Below are positions 18,144 to 26,737 of a stretch of 64,000 bases of DNA, piece after piece; the first letter of the stretch is position 1, and each line of letters opens with the position of its first letter. Location of the stretch: NCBI GenBank assembly GCA_045105235.1, contig JBGCDH010000059.1, positions 62,001 through 126,000 of the forward strand, given 5' to 3'. This DNA comes from GCA-2684655 sp045105235. Its GTDB lineage: Bacteria > Planctomycetota > UBA1135 > UBA2386. The notes beneath the pieces are model-generated. The model was not told where the DNA came from and did no database searches. It saw nothing but the letters and a program-made list of their open reading frames with translations. A program made the translations under genes and the position numbers.

Positions 18144-18454
18144 GGTTGTGTCAGCGAATATTGAGTCATTCGACCTGGACGAATTGACCAGGACGTCTCC
18201 ATCACAAAGGTTACGACGAAGAGTCATGGCTTGTAGCCGGAGCGCATATGCCGTTCCAATTCGGGAGAATCCCTAGCAGGCATAGGACTCTTGCGAAGCA
18301 CCCGGAAAGAGCCCGTATCAAGGGCACTTAAGAGGCGGCGCGGCATCCGCATTTCGACCCGTTGTAGGTACGCCGCTCATTGGCAATGATGCGCATGGCC
18401 GCAGCGCAAATGCGCCGCGGCCGCCTCACTTCGTCTCAACCATTAGGAGCCCTC
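18144..18454. other. Divergent intergenic region, no gene recognised
   Basis: This stretch separates the IPT-like gene (minus) and the subtilase gene (plus). Only AGGAG at 18445-18449, five bases before the subtilase ATG, is a recognisable signal. I see no convincing promoter or open frame of known type. Confidence 0.5.
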
Positions 18455-20611
18455 ATGCTCGTGCGTTCCCGCTGCGGCCAAGTCGCCGCCGCTATTGCGT
18501 TCACGTTCTGTCTCCCCGCTTTCTCGACGGCCCTCACAGCCGCCGAGCAGCAGCCTGACCTTTCACAAGCCGCCGCGCAGCCAAACGGTCAGGCAGACCA
18601 GCTGGCCGACGGCCGAATTGACCCCCTGCTGCTGCGCGACGCGCGTCAGCTCGAGGCCTTTGGCTTCGTTCGCGAACAGGACCGCGTTCGCGCCAACCTA
18701 CGCGTCGTCATCGAAATCGTCCGCCAAGCCGGCGACGTTACTTTCGAAAATAGCACCGCCCGCAACCCCCTGCCGGACGTGCAGGCCTCGGTCATCAACC
18801 GACAGTCTCTCTTCCTCGACGGTGTTCAGGGCCTGCTGACGCCCATGGAGCGCGCCGGGGTCAACGTTCTGTTTCCACTCGAGCTGCAGTACATGGTCTG
18901 CTGCGAAATCGCCGACCTCGCGACGCTGCGCGCAGTCGCCAAGCTGCCCGATGTAAAATACATATGGCGTGACAACCTCAACAAGCTGCTTACCAACGAA
19001 GGCCGAAACATCACCGGCTCGGCTGCACAAGCGGCGGCCGGCAACACCGGCGCCGGCGTCGGTGTCGCGGTGATCGACAGCAACTTTGACCTGCTCCACC
19101 CCGAGCTCGGCGGGTCCACCTCGCTACCCAACAGCATCGTCAAGGGTGGCTACAACTACAGCACGCCCGGTTCGGCAATCCACTCGCAGAACTTCGGGGA
19201 CTGCTACCACGGCACGGGCACGGCCTCGATCGTGCGCCGCTATGCCCCGGCCTGCGACCTCTACACGCTGGTTGTGTTTCCAAACGCTTACGACAGCGTG
19301 ATCGCCAACGCGGTCAACTGGTGCGTAACCAACAAGAACGGCACGGGTGGCGGCGCCCCCATCCGCGTGATCAGCATGTCGCTTGGCGGCGGCCGCCACT
19401 ACTCAGCGATCACGTCGGGCACCATGCATACGGCCTGCGGCACGGCATTGGCGAACGACATCCTCGTATTCGCCGCATCTGGCAACGACGGCTGGACCAA
19501 CTCCATGGGATCGCCCGCGGCATCGACGAACTGCATTTCGGTCGGTGCTACGTGGGATCAAAACGGTGCCAACTACTCCGCGTTCCCACCCGCCTACTGC
19601 AACGACAGCAGCCGGCAGGTCGACGAACGCACGTGCTACAGCGACACCGCGGCATTCCTCGACATCTACTGTCCGTCTGAAGAAGTCATCTGCGCGCGCT
19701 GCGGCGGCGGAACGTTCGCCCTCGGCGGCACATCCTCTGCGTGTCCTGCGGCAGCCGGCTTGACGGCCCAGTTCCTGCAGGCGGTTCCAAGCTACGCCGG
19801 CAATCGCAGCGGCTTGGTCTCGCTGTATCAGAGCACCGGCGCCAGCGTGATCGGCGACACGTCCAAACGGCGCGTCAATCTGACCGCGGCGATCGGCTCG
19901 GCAGGCGGCGGCGGAGGCGGAGCCACACAGCTCGCCAACGGCACGACCTACAACTACAGCGTCGGTTCCGGCGCCACGACCTCCTACCAGATCGTTGTTC
20001 CAGCCAACGCCAGCAACCTCGTTGTCACGACAACCGGGAGCGGCGACGCGGACCTCTACGTCAAACGCGCTGCGATCAACTGGCCGTCGGATCAGGGCGC
20101 ACACAACGAAGCGGAGTTCCAGGCTCAATACATCGGCGGCAGCGCCGAGAGCGTCTCCTTTGCCGCACCGGCAGCCGCAACATGGAACGTGCTTGTGCAC
20201 GGCTATAGCGCCGCATCCGGCACAATCCGAGCAACCTGGACCGTCGGCTCGAGCGGCGGCGGCAGCGAACAGTGGAACTCGGTATCTTGGGCGCGCAACA
20301 CGCCGCACAACTACGCCAACAACCAGACCTACACGCACACCTACAGCTATCCGGGTGCCTCGCGTGTTGCGATCCACTTCGACCGGATCACGACCGAGTC
20401 GAACTACGACTTCCTACGGATCAAGGACAGCTCCGGCACCACGCTCTGGACCGTCTCGGGCAACGTGGTCACCGGCGGATCGGGATCGGCCTTTGGCCGC
20501 AGCGATGGCTGGGCAATCGTTGACGGGAGCTCGATCACCGTCGAGCTCGTCACGGACTACTCGGTCACCCAATGGGGCTACCGAACGGACACCGCCGCGG
20601 CCTATTACTAG
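18455..20611 (+). CDS. Secreted subtilisin-like S8 peptidase with PPC and CUB-like domains
   Basis: A 718-residue exported protease. The ATG at 18455 has AGGAG five bases upstream and is followed directly by the signal peptide, so the in-frame ATG 75 bp earlier is rejected. After a propeptide the catalytic triad is Asp208 (VAVIDSN), His252 (YHGTGTA) and Ser427 (GGTSSACP), with the oxyanion Asn in AASGNDG. A Gly-rich linker leads to a PPC (bacterial pre-peptidase C-terminal) domain with DADLYVKRAAINW, then a CUB-like beta domain with NYDFLRIKDSSG. It probably acts as an extracellular protease for polymer breakdown. Asp-Ser-Cys-rich surface loops suggest disulfides. Confidence 0.9.
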   Translation: MLVRSRCGQVAAAIAFTFCLPAFSTALTAAEQQPDLSQAAAQPNGQADQLADGRIDPLLLRDARQLEAFGFVREQDRVRANLRVVIEIVRQAGDVTFENSTARNPLPDVQASVINRQSLFLDGVQGLLTPMERAGVNVLFPLELQYMVCCEIADLATLRAVAKLPDVKYIWRDNLNKLLTNEGRNITGSAAQAAAGNTGAGVGVAVIDSNFDLLHPELGGSTSLPNSIVKGGYNYSTPGSAIHSQNFGDCYHGTGTASIVRRYAPACDLYTLVVFPNAYDSVIANAVNWCVTNKNGTGGGAPIRVISMSLGGGRHYSAITSGTMHTACGTALANDILVFAASGNDGWTNSMGSPAASTNCISVGATWDQNGANYSAFPPAYCNDSSRQVDERTCYSDTAAFLDIYCPSEEVICARCGGGTFALGGTSSACPAAAGLTAQFLQAVPSYAGNRSGLVSLYQSTGASVIGDTSKRRVNLTAAIGSAGGGGGGATQLANGTTYNYSVGSGATTSYQIVVPANASNLVVTTTGSGDADLYVKRAAINWPSDQGAHNEAEFQAQYIGGSAESVSFAAPAAATWNVLVHGYSAASGTIRATWTVGSSGGGSEQWNSVSWARNTPHNYANNQTYTHTYSYPGASRVAIHFDRITTESNYDFLRIKDSSGTTLWTVSGNVVTGGSGSAFGRSDGWAIVDGSSITVELVTDYSVTQWGYRTDTAAAYY

Positions 20612-20688
20612 CGACGGCAAGAGCTTCCCGATTCTTTTTCGGGAAGCGCGTGATCCGTGCATCGGAAGCTCGCTCATGCGGGCCTCCG

Positions 20689-23600
20689 ATGAATACCAAA
20701 CTACGACCCACGCCCCCTTTGCGGCCGCGCGCCACGGGACTGCTGCTCGTAGCGGCCCTCACGTGGCTGGCTACGCCCCGTGCCGCAACAGCGCAGAACC
20801 TCGTTGCCAACCTGGTTGCCACGCCAACGGCAAGCCAGGGCAGCAGCGGCGACGGCGCGTTCGTTGCCATCGGCACGCGGGCTGTGTTTGTGGGACGTGG
20901 CCCCTACGGCCGCGAGCTCTACGCAACGGACGGAACCGCGGTCGGCACACGCCTGCTGCGGGACATCGCGCCGATGGCGGACGCGGCTCCCCAACAGCTG
21001 TGCGTCTTGGGCAACGAAGTTCTCTTTACCGCGGACACCCCCGGTATCGGACGAGAGCTCTGGAAGACGGACGGCACAACGGCCGGCACGGTGCTCGTGA
21101 AGGACATTCAGCCCGGCGAAAGCACCTCGCGCCTCGACGAGCTGATCGCCTTTGGCGGCTTCTGCTGGTTCGCGGCCGACGATGGCAGCAATGGCAGCGA
21201 GCTCTGGCGCAGTGACGGCACCGCCAGCGGCACCGTTCTCTACGCGGAACTCGTGCCAGGCGCCGGCGGATCCGCCCCCGAAGAATTGACCGTGACCGCA
21301 GCGGGGCTGTTCTTCGTTGCCGCCGCCCCAGGCTTCGGCAGCGAACTGCACCGCATCGGCTCGGCCAACGGAGCCCCGCAGCTCGTAGCCGATGTGACCT
21401 CCGGACCAGGCGGCACGTCGTTCGCCAACTTGGCGGCGTTCGACAACCGCGTTCTCTTCCAAGCAGACTTCGGCGCCGGTAGAGAACCGGGCATCAGCGA
21501 TGGCACGGCCGCCGGCACGTTTCCGCTCGCCGACCTTGCCGCCGGCAGCAGCGGATCTCTGCCACGCGACTTCGTTCGTATCGCGGCCGGTCGCGCGGCA
21601 TTCACCGCCGACGCTGGCGGGCTCGGCCGCGAGCTCTACATAACCGACGGCACCCCGAACGGCACGTCGCTGCTGCGCGACATCCGCGTCGGCGCGGCAT
21701 CGAGCAACGTTGCCGAGATGCTCGCCTACCAGGGCGCGCTGCTGTTTTCCGCCGACGACGGCATCAACGGCCGCGAGCTCTGGCGCACCGACGGCACCGC
21801 CGCCGGCACCGGCCTCGTCGTGGACTTGTTCAACGGCGGCTCAGGCTCAAGCCCGTCGGACCTGACCACCTACCAGGGCTCTGTTTGGTTCTCCGCATCG
21901 GCAATTGGCGTGGGCCGCGAACTCTGGCGAACGGACGGAACGCCGGCCGGCACCGTCCTGGCAGCCAACCTTGTGCCAGGCAGCGCAAGCTCGGGACCGA
22001 CCGACCTAGCCCCACTTGGCAATCAGCTCCTGTTTCGCGGCTCGTTCGGCGGAGCCGGTGTGCGCGAGCCCTGCGCAACGCAAGGGACCGTGGCTACGAC
22101 GCTGCTCCTCAAAGACGTACAGCCAGCGCCTGCCAACTCCAACCCCACCGCATTCGCCCCCTTTGGCAACGGCGTGGTGTTTGTCGCCACGGCAGACGGT
22201 GTTGGCCGCGAGCCGCACCAGACCGACGGCACACTCAGCGGCACCAGCCTGATCGCAGACATTGCCACTGGGCCCAACAGCAGCAACAGCGAGTTTGCGG
22301 CAGGTGCCGGTGGCCTGGCCTTCTTCGATGCCTCGACGCCTTCCGGCGATGAACTATTCGTCAGCGATGGCACGCCAGCGGGCACACAACAGCTAACGAC
22401 CGGCGGTATCGCGCCGCGCAACTTCGCCGTGCTCGGCTCCAGCATTGTGTTCTCGGGCGCGGACGGCGCCGGCGGCCGTGAGCCTTGGATCAGCGATGGA
22501 ACGCCCACCGGCACAACACGGCTGCTCGACATCCGCTCAGGCAGCGCGAGCTCCCTGTTTAGCTCGTCCACGTTCGTGACCGTCGGCAACCGATCCTTCT
22601 TCGTCGCGGACGACGGGCTCGTCGGACAAGAACTTTGGCAAACGGACGGAACTGCGGTCGGCACGACACTGGTAGTGGACCTGAATCCGGGCACGGCATC
22701 GGCGCTTCCGACCAAGCTGACGGCGAGCGGCAACGAGCTTTGGTATACTGCGACAACGCCTTCCCAGGGGCGCGAAGTCTGGCGCACCGACGGCACCGCG
22801 AGCGGCACGCTGCTCGTCGCCGACGTCCGCCCCGGCACCGGCTCCAGCAACCCGGAAGAACTCGCGGCCGCAACCACGCTGGTCTACTTCACGGCCCGAA
22901 GCGGCTCGACCTACGAGGTCTTTGCGAGCGACGGCACTGCCGCCGGCACCTTCGCCGTCACGGCATCCGGCACGAGTTCCGGAACGTCGTTTACAGATCT
23001 CACGCCGGCAAGTGCGAGCCTCTACTTCCTTCATGACGACGGCAGCGGCATGGGTCGCGAACTCTGGCACACAAACGGGTCCCTGGCTTCGACGCAGCTC
23101 GTGCGCAACATCGGCGAAGGCGCCTCCGATGGCCCCCTACCCGGCAGCTTGCGTGCCGCGCTCGGATCGACCCAGCTTGTATTCGCGGCCCACGACTTCC
23201 AGCGCGGTCTGCAGCTCTGGCGTTCGGACAGCACGCTTGGCAACACGCAGCCAGTTACCATCTTTGGCGGCGGCGGCGGCAGCGGCGTAGGCGCCGTCGC
23301 GATCGACGAGCTGTTGACCAGCGGAACGGCCACCTTCTTCGCTTGCCACGATGGCGTCAGCGGCAACGAACCGTGGCTCTACGACCCGCAGGGCACCAGC
23401 GTGCCGTTTGCGATGCCGTTCGGTGCAGGATGCGCAGGCGGCGCCGCAACGCCGGAGATCTCGGCCGTAGGCCTACCGCAGATCGGCAACGCGCAGTTTG
23501 CGGTGTCGGTCTCGCAGGCCCCCGCCAACGCACTCGCACTGCCCGTCGGCAGCGATCGCCCCAATACGATCGCGCTCGGCAACGGCTGCAACCTGCTGCT

Positions 23601-23796
23601 CGACGCGCCCCTCGTGTTTTTGCCGAGCCAGTTCACCAACGCTCTTGGCGCAGCAACTGCGCCGCTTCCCATTCCCGCAAACCCGGCACTCAGCGGCCAA
23701 TCGCTGTTCTTTCAATGGGCAGTAGTCAGCGCCAATGGGCCGCTCTTCGGCAGCTTCGCGGCGTCGAACGGACTGCAAGCGCACGTGGGAGGCTGA
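20689..23796 (+). CDS. Secreted ELWxxDGT-repeat protein
   Basis: A 1035-residue exported protein from the ATG at 20689, with the signal peptide ending near AATAQ. About eighteen copies of a roughly 45-50-residue repeat follow, each centred on G-R-E-L-W-x-x-D-G-T-x-x-G-T-x-L-x-x-D-I (for example GRELWKTDGTTAGT). Some are degenerate (GSELHRIGSANG; VREPCATQGT). Such repeats are predicted to form a beta-propeller-like or solenoid structure. The last 120 residues are a separate module (PQIGNAQFAVSV to NPALSGQSLFFQWAVV) shared with other secreted proteins in this window. No catalytic residues are evident. A surface or extracellular binding role is inferred. Confidence 0.85.
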   Translation: MNTKLRPTPPLRPRATGLLLVAALTWLATPRAATAQNLVANLVATPTASQGSSGDGAFVAIGTRAVFVGRGPYGRELYATDGTAVGTRLLRDIAPMADAAPQQLCVLGNEVLFTADTPGIGRELWKTDGTTAGTVLVKDIQPGESTSRLDELIAFGGFCWFAADDGSNGSELWRSDGTASGTVLYAELVPGAGGSAPEELTVTAAGLFFVAAAPGFGSELHRIGSANGAPQLVADVTSGPGGTSFANLAAFDNRVLFQADFGAGREPGISDGTAAGTFPLADLAAGSSGSLPRDFVRIAAGRAAFTADAGGLGRELYITDGTPNGTSLLRDIRVGAASSNVAEMLAYQGALLFSADDGINGRELWRTDGTAAGTGLVVDLFNGGSGSSPSDLTTYQGSVWFSASAIGVGRELWRTDGTPAGTVLAANLVPGSASSGPTDLAPLGNQLLFRGSFGGAGVREPCATQGTVATTLLLKDVQPAPANSNPTAFAPFGNGVVFVATADGVGREPHQTDGTLSGTSLIADIATGPNSSNSEFAAGAGGLAFFDASTPSGDELFVSDGTPAGTQQLTTGGIAPRNFAVLGSSIVFSGADGAGGREPWISDGTPTGTTRLLDIRSGSASSLFSSSTFVTVGNRSFFVADDGLVGQELWQTDGTAVGTTLVVDLNPGTASALPTKLTASGNELWYTATTPSQGREVWRTDGTASGTLLVADVRPGTGSSNPEELAAATTLVYFTARSGSTYEVFASDGTAAGTFAVTASGTSSGTSFTDLTPASASLYFLHDDGSGMGRELWHTNGSLASTQLVRNIGEGASDGPLPGSLRAALGSTQLVFAAHDFQRGLQLWRSDSTLGNTQPVTIFGGGGGSGVGAVAIDELLTSGTATFFACHDGVSGNEPWLYDPQGTSVPFAMPFGAGCAGGAATPEISAVGLPQIGNAQFAVSVSQAPANALALPVGSDRPNTIALGNGCNLLLDAPLVFLPSQFTNALGAATAPLPIPANPALSGQSLFFQWAVVSANGPLFGSFAASNGLQAHVGG

Positions 23797-23844
23797 AACA
23801 GCCCGACTTGCACCTGCAACACTTGGTCGGTAGTGTTTCAATTG

Positions 23845-24219
23845 ATGGGAACACCGCGAATCGTTGCAAGTGCGAATCCGCGCACCGTCCTGACCAAGGC
23901 CGTGCAGCGCGCGGCTGCTTTCTTGGGGCTAAATCAGCGCGATCTCGCGGCCGTCCTTGGCTCGAGCGAGGCATCGATTAGCCGACTCGGCAAGCAACGT
24001 TCCCTCGACCCGGTCTCCAAAGAAGGCGAACTCGCCCTCCTGTTCTTGCGCGCCTATCGCAGCCTTGACGCCATGGTTGGCGGCAACACCGACCAGGCAC
24101 GCGAGTGGTTCGGCGCCGAGAACCAACATCTCGGCGGCGCCCCCAGACTGCTGGTGCGATCCGTCGCCGGCCTCGTTGCAACCGTCCAGTATCTCGACGC
24201 GATGCGGGGACGGAACTGA
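23845..24219 (+). CDS. MbcA/ParS/Xre-family antitoxin
   Basis: A 124-residue antitoxin from the ATG at 23845; a GTG 12 bp upstream is also in frame. An Xre-like helix-turn-helix (FLGLNQRDLAAVLGSSEASISRL) is followed by the DUF2384 toxin-binding region (SLDAMVGGNTDQAREWFGAENQHLGGAPRLLVRSVAGL), which has the family's conserved W and G-x-P-x-x-L features. It should bind and silence the RES toxin encoded downstream and repress its own promoter. A poor -35-like TTGCAC at 23808 lies upstream. Transcription from it would give a very short leader. Confidence 0.88.
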   Translation: MGTPRIVASANPRTVLTKAVQRAAAFLGLNQRDLAAVLGSSEASISRLGKQRSLDPVSKEGELALLFLRAYRSLDAMVGGNTDQAREWFGAENQHLGGAPRLLVRSVAGLVATVQYLDAMRGRN

Positions 24220-24227
24220 GTTCGTCC

Positions 24228-24324
24228 TCGGAGAGACGGGCACGCTCGGAGAGATTGGCAACTTCGGAGAGACTGGCAAGCTCGGAGAGACTGGCAAGCT
24301 CGGAGAGACTGGCAAGCTCGGAGA
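24228..24324. repeat. Five tandem 18-bp repeats at the antitoxin-toxin junction
   Basis: Units of TCGGAGAGACTGGCAAGC start at 24228, 24246, 24264, 24282 and 24300, with a partial sixth. The last three are identical and the first two carry a few changes. The array fills the space between the antitoxin stop (24219) and the first plausible toxin start (24327). In the toxin frame it is open and reads as (Ser-Glu-Arg-Leu-Ala-Ser)n. Confidence 0.92.
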
Positions 24325-24326
24325 TC

Positions 24327-25094
24327 GTGCGCCGCCAGCTGACGGCATGGCGCATGGTCGAGGCGCAGCACGTTCTGGCGACGGCCAAACTTGTCGACAA
24401 TGCCGAGGAGCAGGAACTGCTCGAAAGGATGATCGATGCGGCTAAACCATCAGCCCCAAAGTCGCCTTCCTTGAGAGCAACCGGCCTCCACTACCTCCTC
24501 GCCGGACCGTTTCGCTACCCGCCGCTGCGACACGGCTCACGCTTTGGCTCAGCGCACCACCGCGGCATTTGGTATGGCGCGCGCCAACTCGACACGGTCT
24601 TGGCGGAGGTCGCGTTTTATCGACTGCTCTTCCTCGCCGGCACGAAGGCCAAGCTAGGCCCAGTTGAGACAACCCACACCGCCTACTCGGTGCCGCTGAA
24701 GTCTGCCCGCGCCGTCGACCTTTCGCGCCCCTATTTCCACAGCGTCAGGAACGATCTGCTAGACCCCACGTCGCATATCGCCGGCCGCGCCTTTGGCGAC
24801 GGCCTGCGCGACGCATCGATTGACCTGCTGTTGTTTCCTTCTGCTCGCGCCCCAGCGACGCGCGGCAAGGCAAGAGACGCAGACGCAAAGGACGCCAACG
24901 CAAGAGACAACGTCGCCGCGTTTTCGGCACGCGCGTTCGCCGCACGCGAGCCGACAGCCGAGTCGTTTCAGACCTGGCGATGCATGACGCGCGCCGAGCT
25001 GGTGACGTTTTGGCGTCTGCCGCCCAAGCCTCGGTCCCTCGCATTCTCGCGCCAGGAGTTCCTGATCCGCGGCAAGCTACCGGATCTATCCTAG
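24327..25094 (+). CDS. RES-domain toxin (NAD+-degrading type)
   Basis: Toxin partner of the Xre-type antitoxin; RES toxins such as MbcT deplete NAD+ by phosphorolysis. It is 255 residues from the GTG at 24327; an ATG at 24354 is also possible. The frame stays open through the 18-bp repeats to 24105, so a longer repeat-bearing N-terminus cannot be excluded. RES features are RHGSRFG, HRGIWYGARQLDTVLAEVAFYR and the C-terminal TWRCMTRAEL, which supply the Arg, Tyr and Glu of the active-site pocket. A charged low-complexity insertion (GKARDADAKDANARDN, about 40 residues before ESFQTW) is unusual. The toxin is encoded downstream of its antitoxin in the normal order. Confidence 0.85.
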   Translation: MRRQLTAWRMVEAQHVLATAKLVDNAEEQELLERMIDAAKPSAPKSPSLRATGLHYLLAGPFRYPPLRHGSRFGSAHHRGIWYGARQLDTVLAEVAFYRLLFLAGTKAKLGPVETTHTAYSVPLKSARAVDLSRPYFHSVRNDLLDPTSHIAGRAFGDGLRDASIDLLLFPSARAPATRGKARDADAKDANARDNVAAFSARAFAAREPTAESFQTWRCMTRAELVTFWRLPPKPRSLAFSRQEFLIRGKLPDLS

Positions 25095-25143
25095 CCGTCG
25101 GCACCCTTGGAGTTCGTCTTCGGCAGCCTCCCCGCGAGCACCA

Positions 25144-26646
25144 TCACTTGTGATCGGCCCACCCTGTCGCCTCGCCGATCGCTGAATCGCGCCGAGCCCA
25201 TTTGCGCCAGTCTTGCTCGACCTCAACAGGCGACTTTCCGAGCACCTCTTCAAACGCCAGGTCGACGCCTTCGGGCGTGAGCTTTGGCGCGCCACAGGCG
25301 TTGATCAGCGGCAGCCACTTGTCGGGGTATCGAGCGAGCATCCACAGCATAAAGCCCCACGACTTGATCCGCGTGCTGTCCCGGAAGCTCTCGGCACGCT
25401 CGCGCGGCACGACAGCCAGCGGCATGTCTTTGCCCTGCGCGATCTCCGTCCAAAGGCGCTCCCGCCACTTGTCCGTATCGCGGGGCATCAGCACACCGTC
25501 GACGGATGTCTTTGGCAAATCGGCGAAGTACGTGTGCGTCGAGCCACACAAAAGCCACGTCGTCACGTGCATCAAACCTTCGCCTAGGCCTTCGTTGCGC
25601 TGATCGAGAAAGTGACGTTTGGTAACGTTGGCAACCGCGTGATCTCGATCGAGCCCCTGTGGCTGCCAGGTCGCCGACGCACGCCCGCCCGACTCGCAGC
25701 GAAAGCCAATACCTACAAAGAGCTGCGCCTGCGCCACGGTAAACGGGCCGCGTGTATTCGGGCTCTTCGACAGCAGCGAATCGCGCTCTTCCGGTGTCCG
25801 CAACACACAGTGCCACTTCCAGGCTTCACTGCGAACGGCTGCTTTTTCAGGACCTAGCAGATATTCGAGCAGCTCGTGGCTGCGTTCGGACCACGTGCAC
25901 AAGTCCTGCGCGGCCTCATAGGAGTCGCTCGAAAAATACGTATAGCGAGCACTGCGCGCCCCAAACATTGGGATGCCCATGTTCTTGAGCTCGACCGGCA
26001 CTTCTGTGTCCGCCACGGCTTGGCATTCGACCGCGAAACCGCGCAGCTCCACCGCCCGGCCAAAGATGTCGCGCATCCGCGAGACAAAGCCTGCCGCGTT
26101 TTGCTGCACCCAAGCCCCGCCAACCTGCTTGTGGCCGAGTTCTTTGTGAAGGCTCTCGTCATTGGGCAAATAGCTGAGAGCAAGCTCGAGTTCGCTCGTC
26201 TGGACTGCCTTGTCCGCGCCTTCGGCAGCGAGCGCGAGTGCATACTCCTTGTGAAGCTTGCCGGCGTGCTTTTGCACCAGCTGCCACTGCTCTTTGAGCG
26301 CCAGCAGACGCTTGCCTTTGGCGGCGTCTTTCGGCACGGGCTTGCCGTCGCTCTGCCACGCGCCGCGCATCTTGCGCTGTCCAAGCAAACGTCGCGCCTG
26401 GGGATGGTCAGCGGCGTAGTTGTCGATGACTCGCTGCGCGATCTCGCGCGCCAGCGAATGGGCCTTCTGCACCGACGCGCGCCGCGCAAGCCCGACCATG
26501 TTCTTGGCCATGGCCTTGTCGATATCGGCCCGGCGGGCGTCCGCCTGCGCTACGGCTGCGCCAGCGAGCATGCCTAGAACGCCAAAACAGGCGAGCAGTC
26601 GGAGAAGAGAACGGTGGTTCGGCTTGGGCATCGGAGCTTCGGTCAT
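25144..26646 (-). CDS. Exported protein of unknown function
   Basis: A 500-residue protein taken from the ATG at 26646, followed by a signal peptide (LLRLLACFGVLGMLAGAAVAQ). An ATG 15 bp further in is equally possible, and neither has a clear ribosome site. The first third is helical and charged with TPR-like features (LAREIAQRVIDNY, ELALSYLPNDESLHKELG). The remainder resembles a peptidase-like or DUF1570-like region with HFLDQRNEGLGEGLMHV, but no HExxH zinc motif is present. I do not recognise the family. It is divergent from the M14 peptidase gene, 91 bp apart. Confidence 0.65.
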   Translation of the reverse strand: MTEAPMPKPNHRSLLRLLACFGVLGMLAGAAVAQADARRADIDKAMAKNMVGLARRASVQKAHSLAREIAQRVIDNYAADHPQARRLLGQRKMRGAWQSDGKPVPKDAAKGKRLLALKEQWQLVQKHAGKLHKEYALALAAEGADKAVQTSELELALSYLPNDESLHKELGHKQVGGAWVQQNAAGFVSRMRDIFGRAVELRGFAVECQAVADTEVPVELKNMGIPMFGARSARYTYFSSDSYEAAQDLCTWSERSHELLEYLLGPEKAAVRSEAWKWHCVLRTPEERDSLLSKSPNTRGPFTVAQAQLFVGIGFRCESGGRASATWQPQGLDRDHAVANVTKRHFLDQRNEGLGEGLMHVTTWLLCGSTHTYFADLPKTSVDGVLMPRDTDKWRERLWTEIAQGKDMPLAVVPRERAESFRDSTRIKSWGFMLWMLARYPDKWLPLINACGAPKLTPEGVDLAFEEVLGKSPVEVEQDWRKWARRDSAIGEATGWADHK

Positions 26647-26737
26647 TGCGGGGGGCGAACAACGATAGCAGCCGAAGCGAGCAAGGCTTGGCTGATTCGC
26701 TAGCCGCTCGAATGGCCGACGGGCTATCGTCGCCTGC

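Noticed and set aside
23808..23836. Promoter for the toxin-antitoxin pair
   Set aside because: TTGCAC followed after 17 bp by TAGTGT matches the consensus too poorly at the -10 position to be claimed.
24228..24324. CRISPR array
   Set aside because: Units are directly adjacent with no spacers; it is a tandem repeat between toxin-antitoxin genes.
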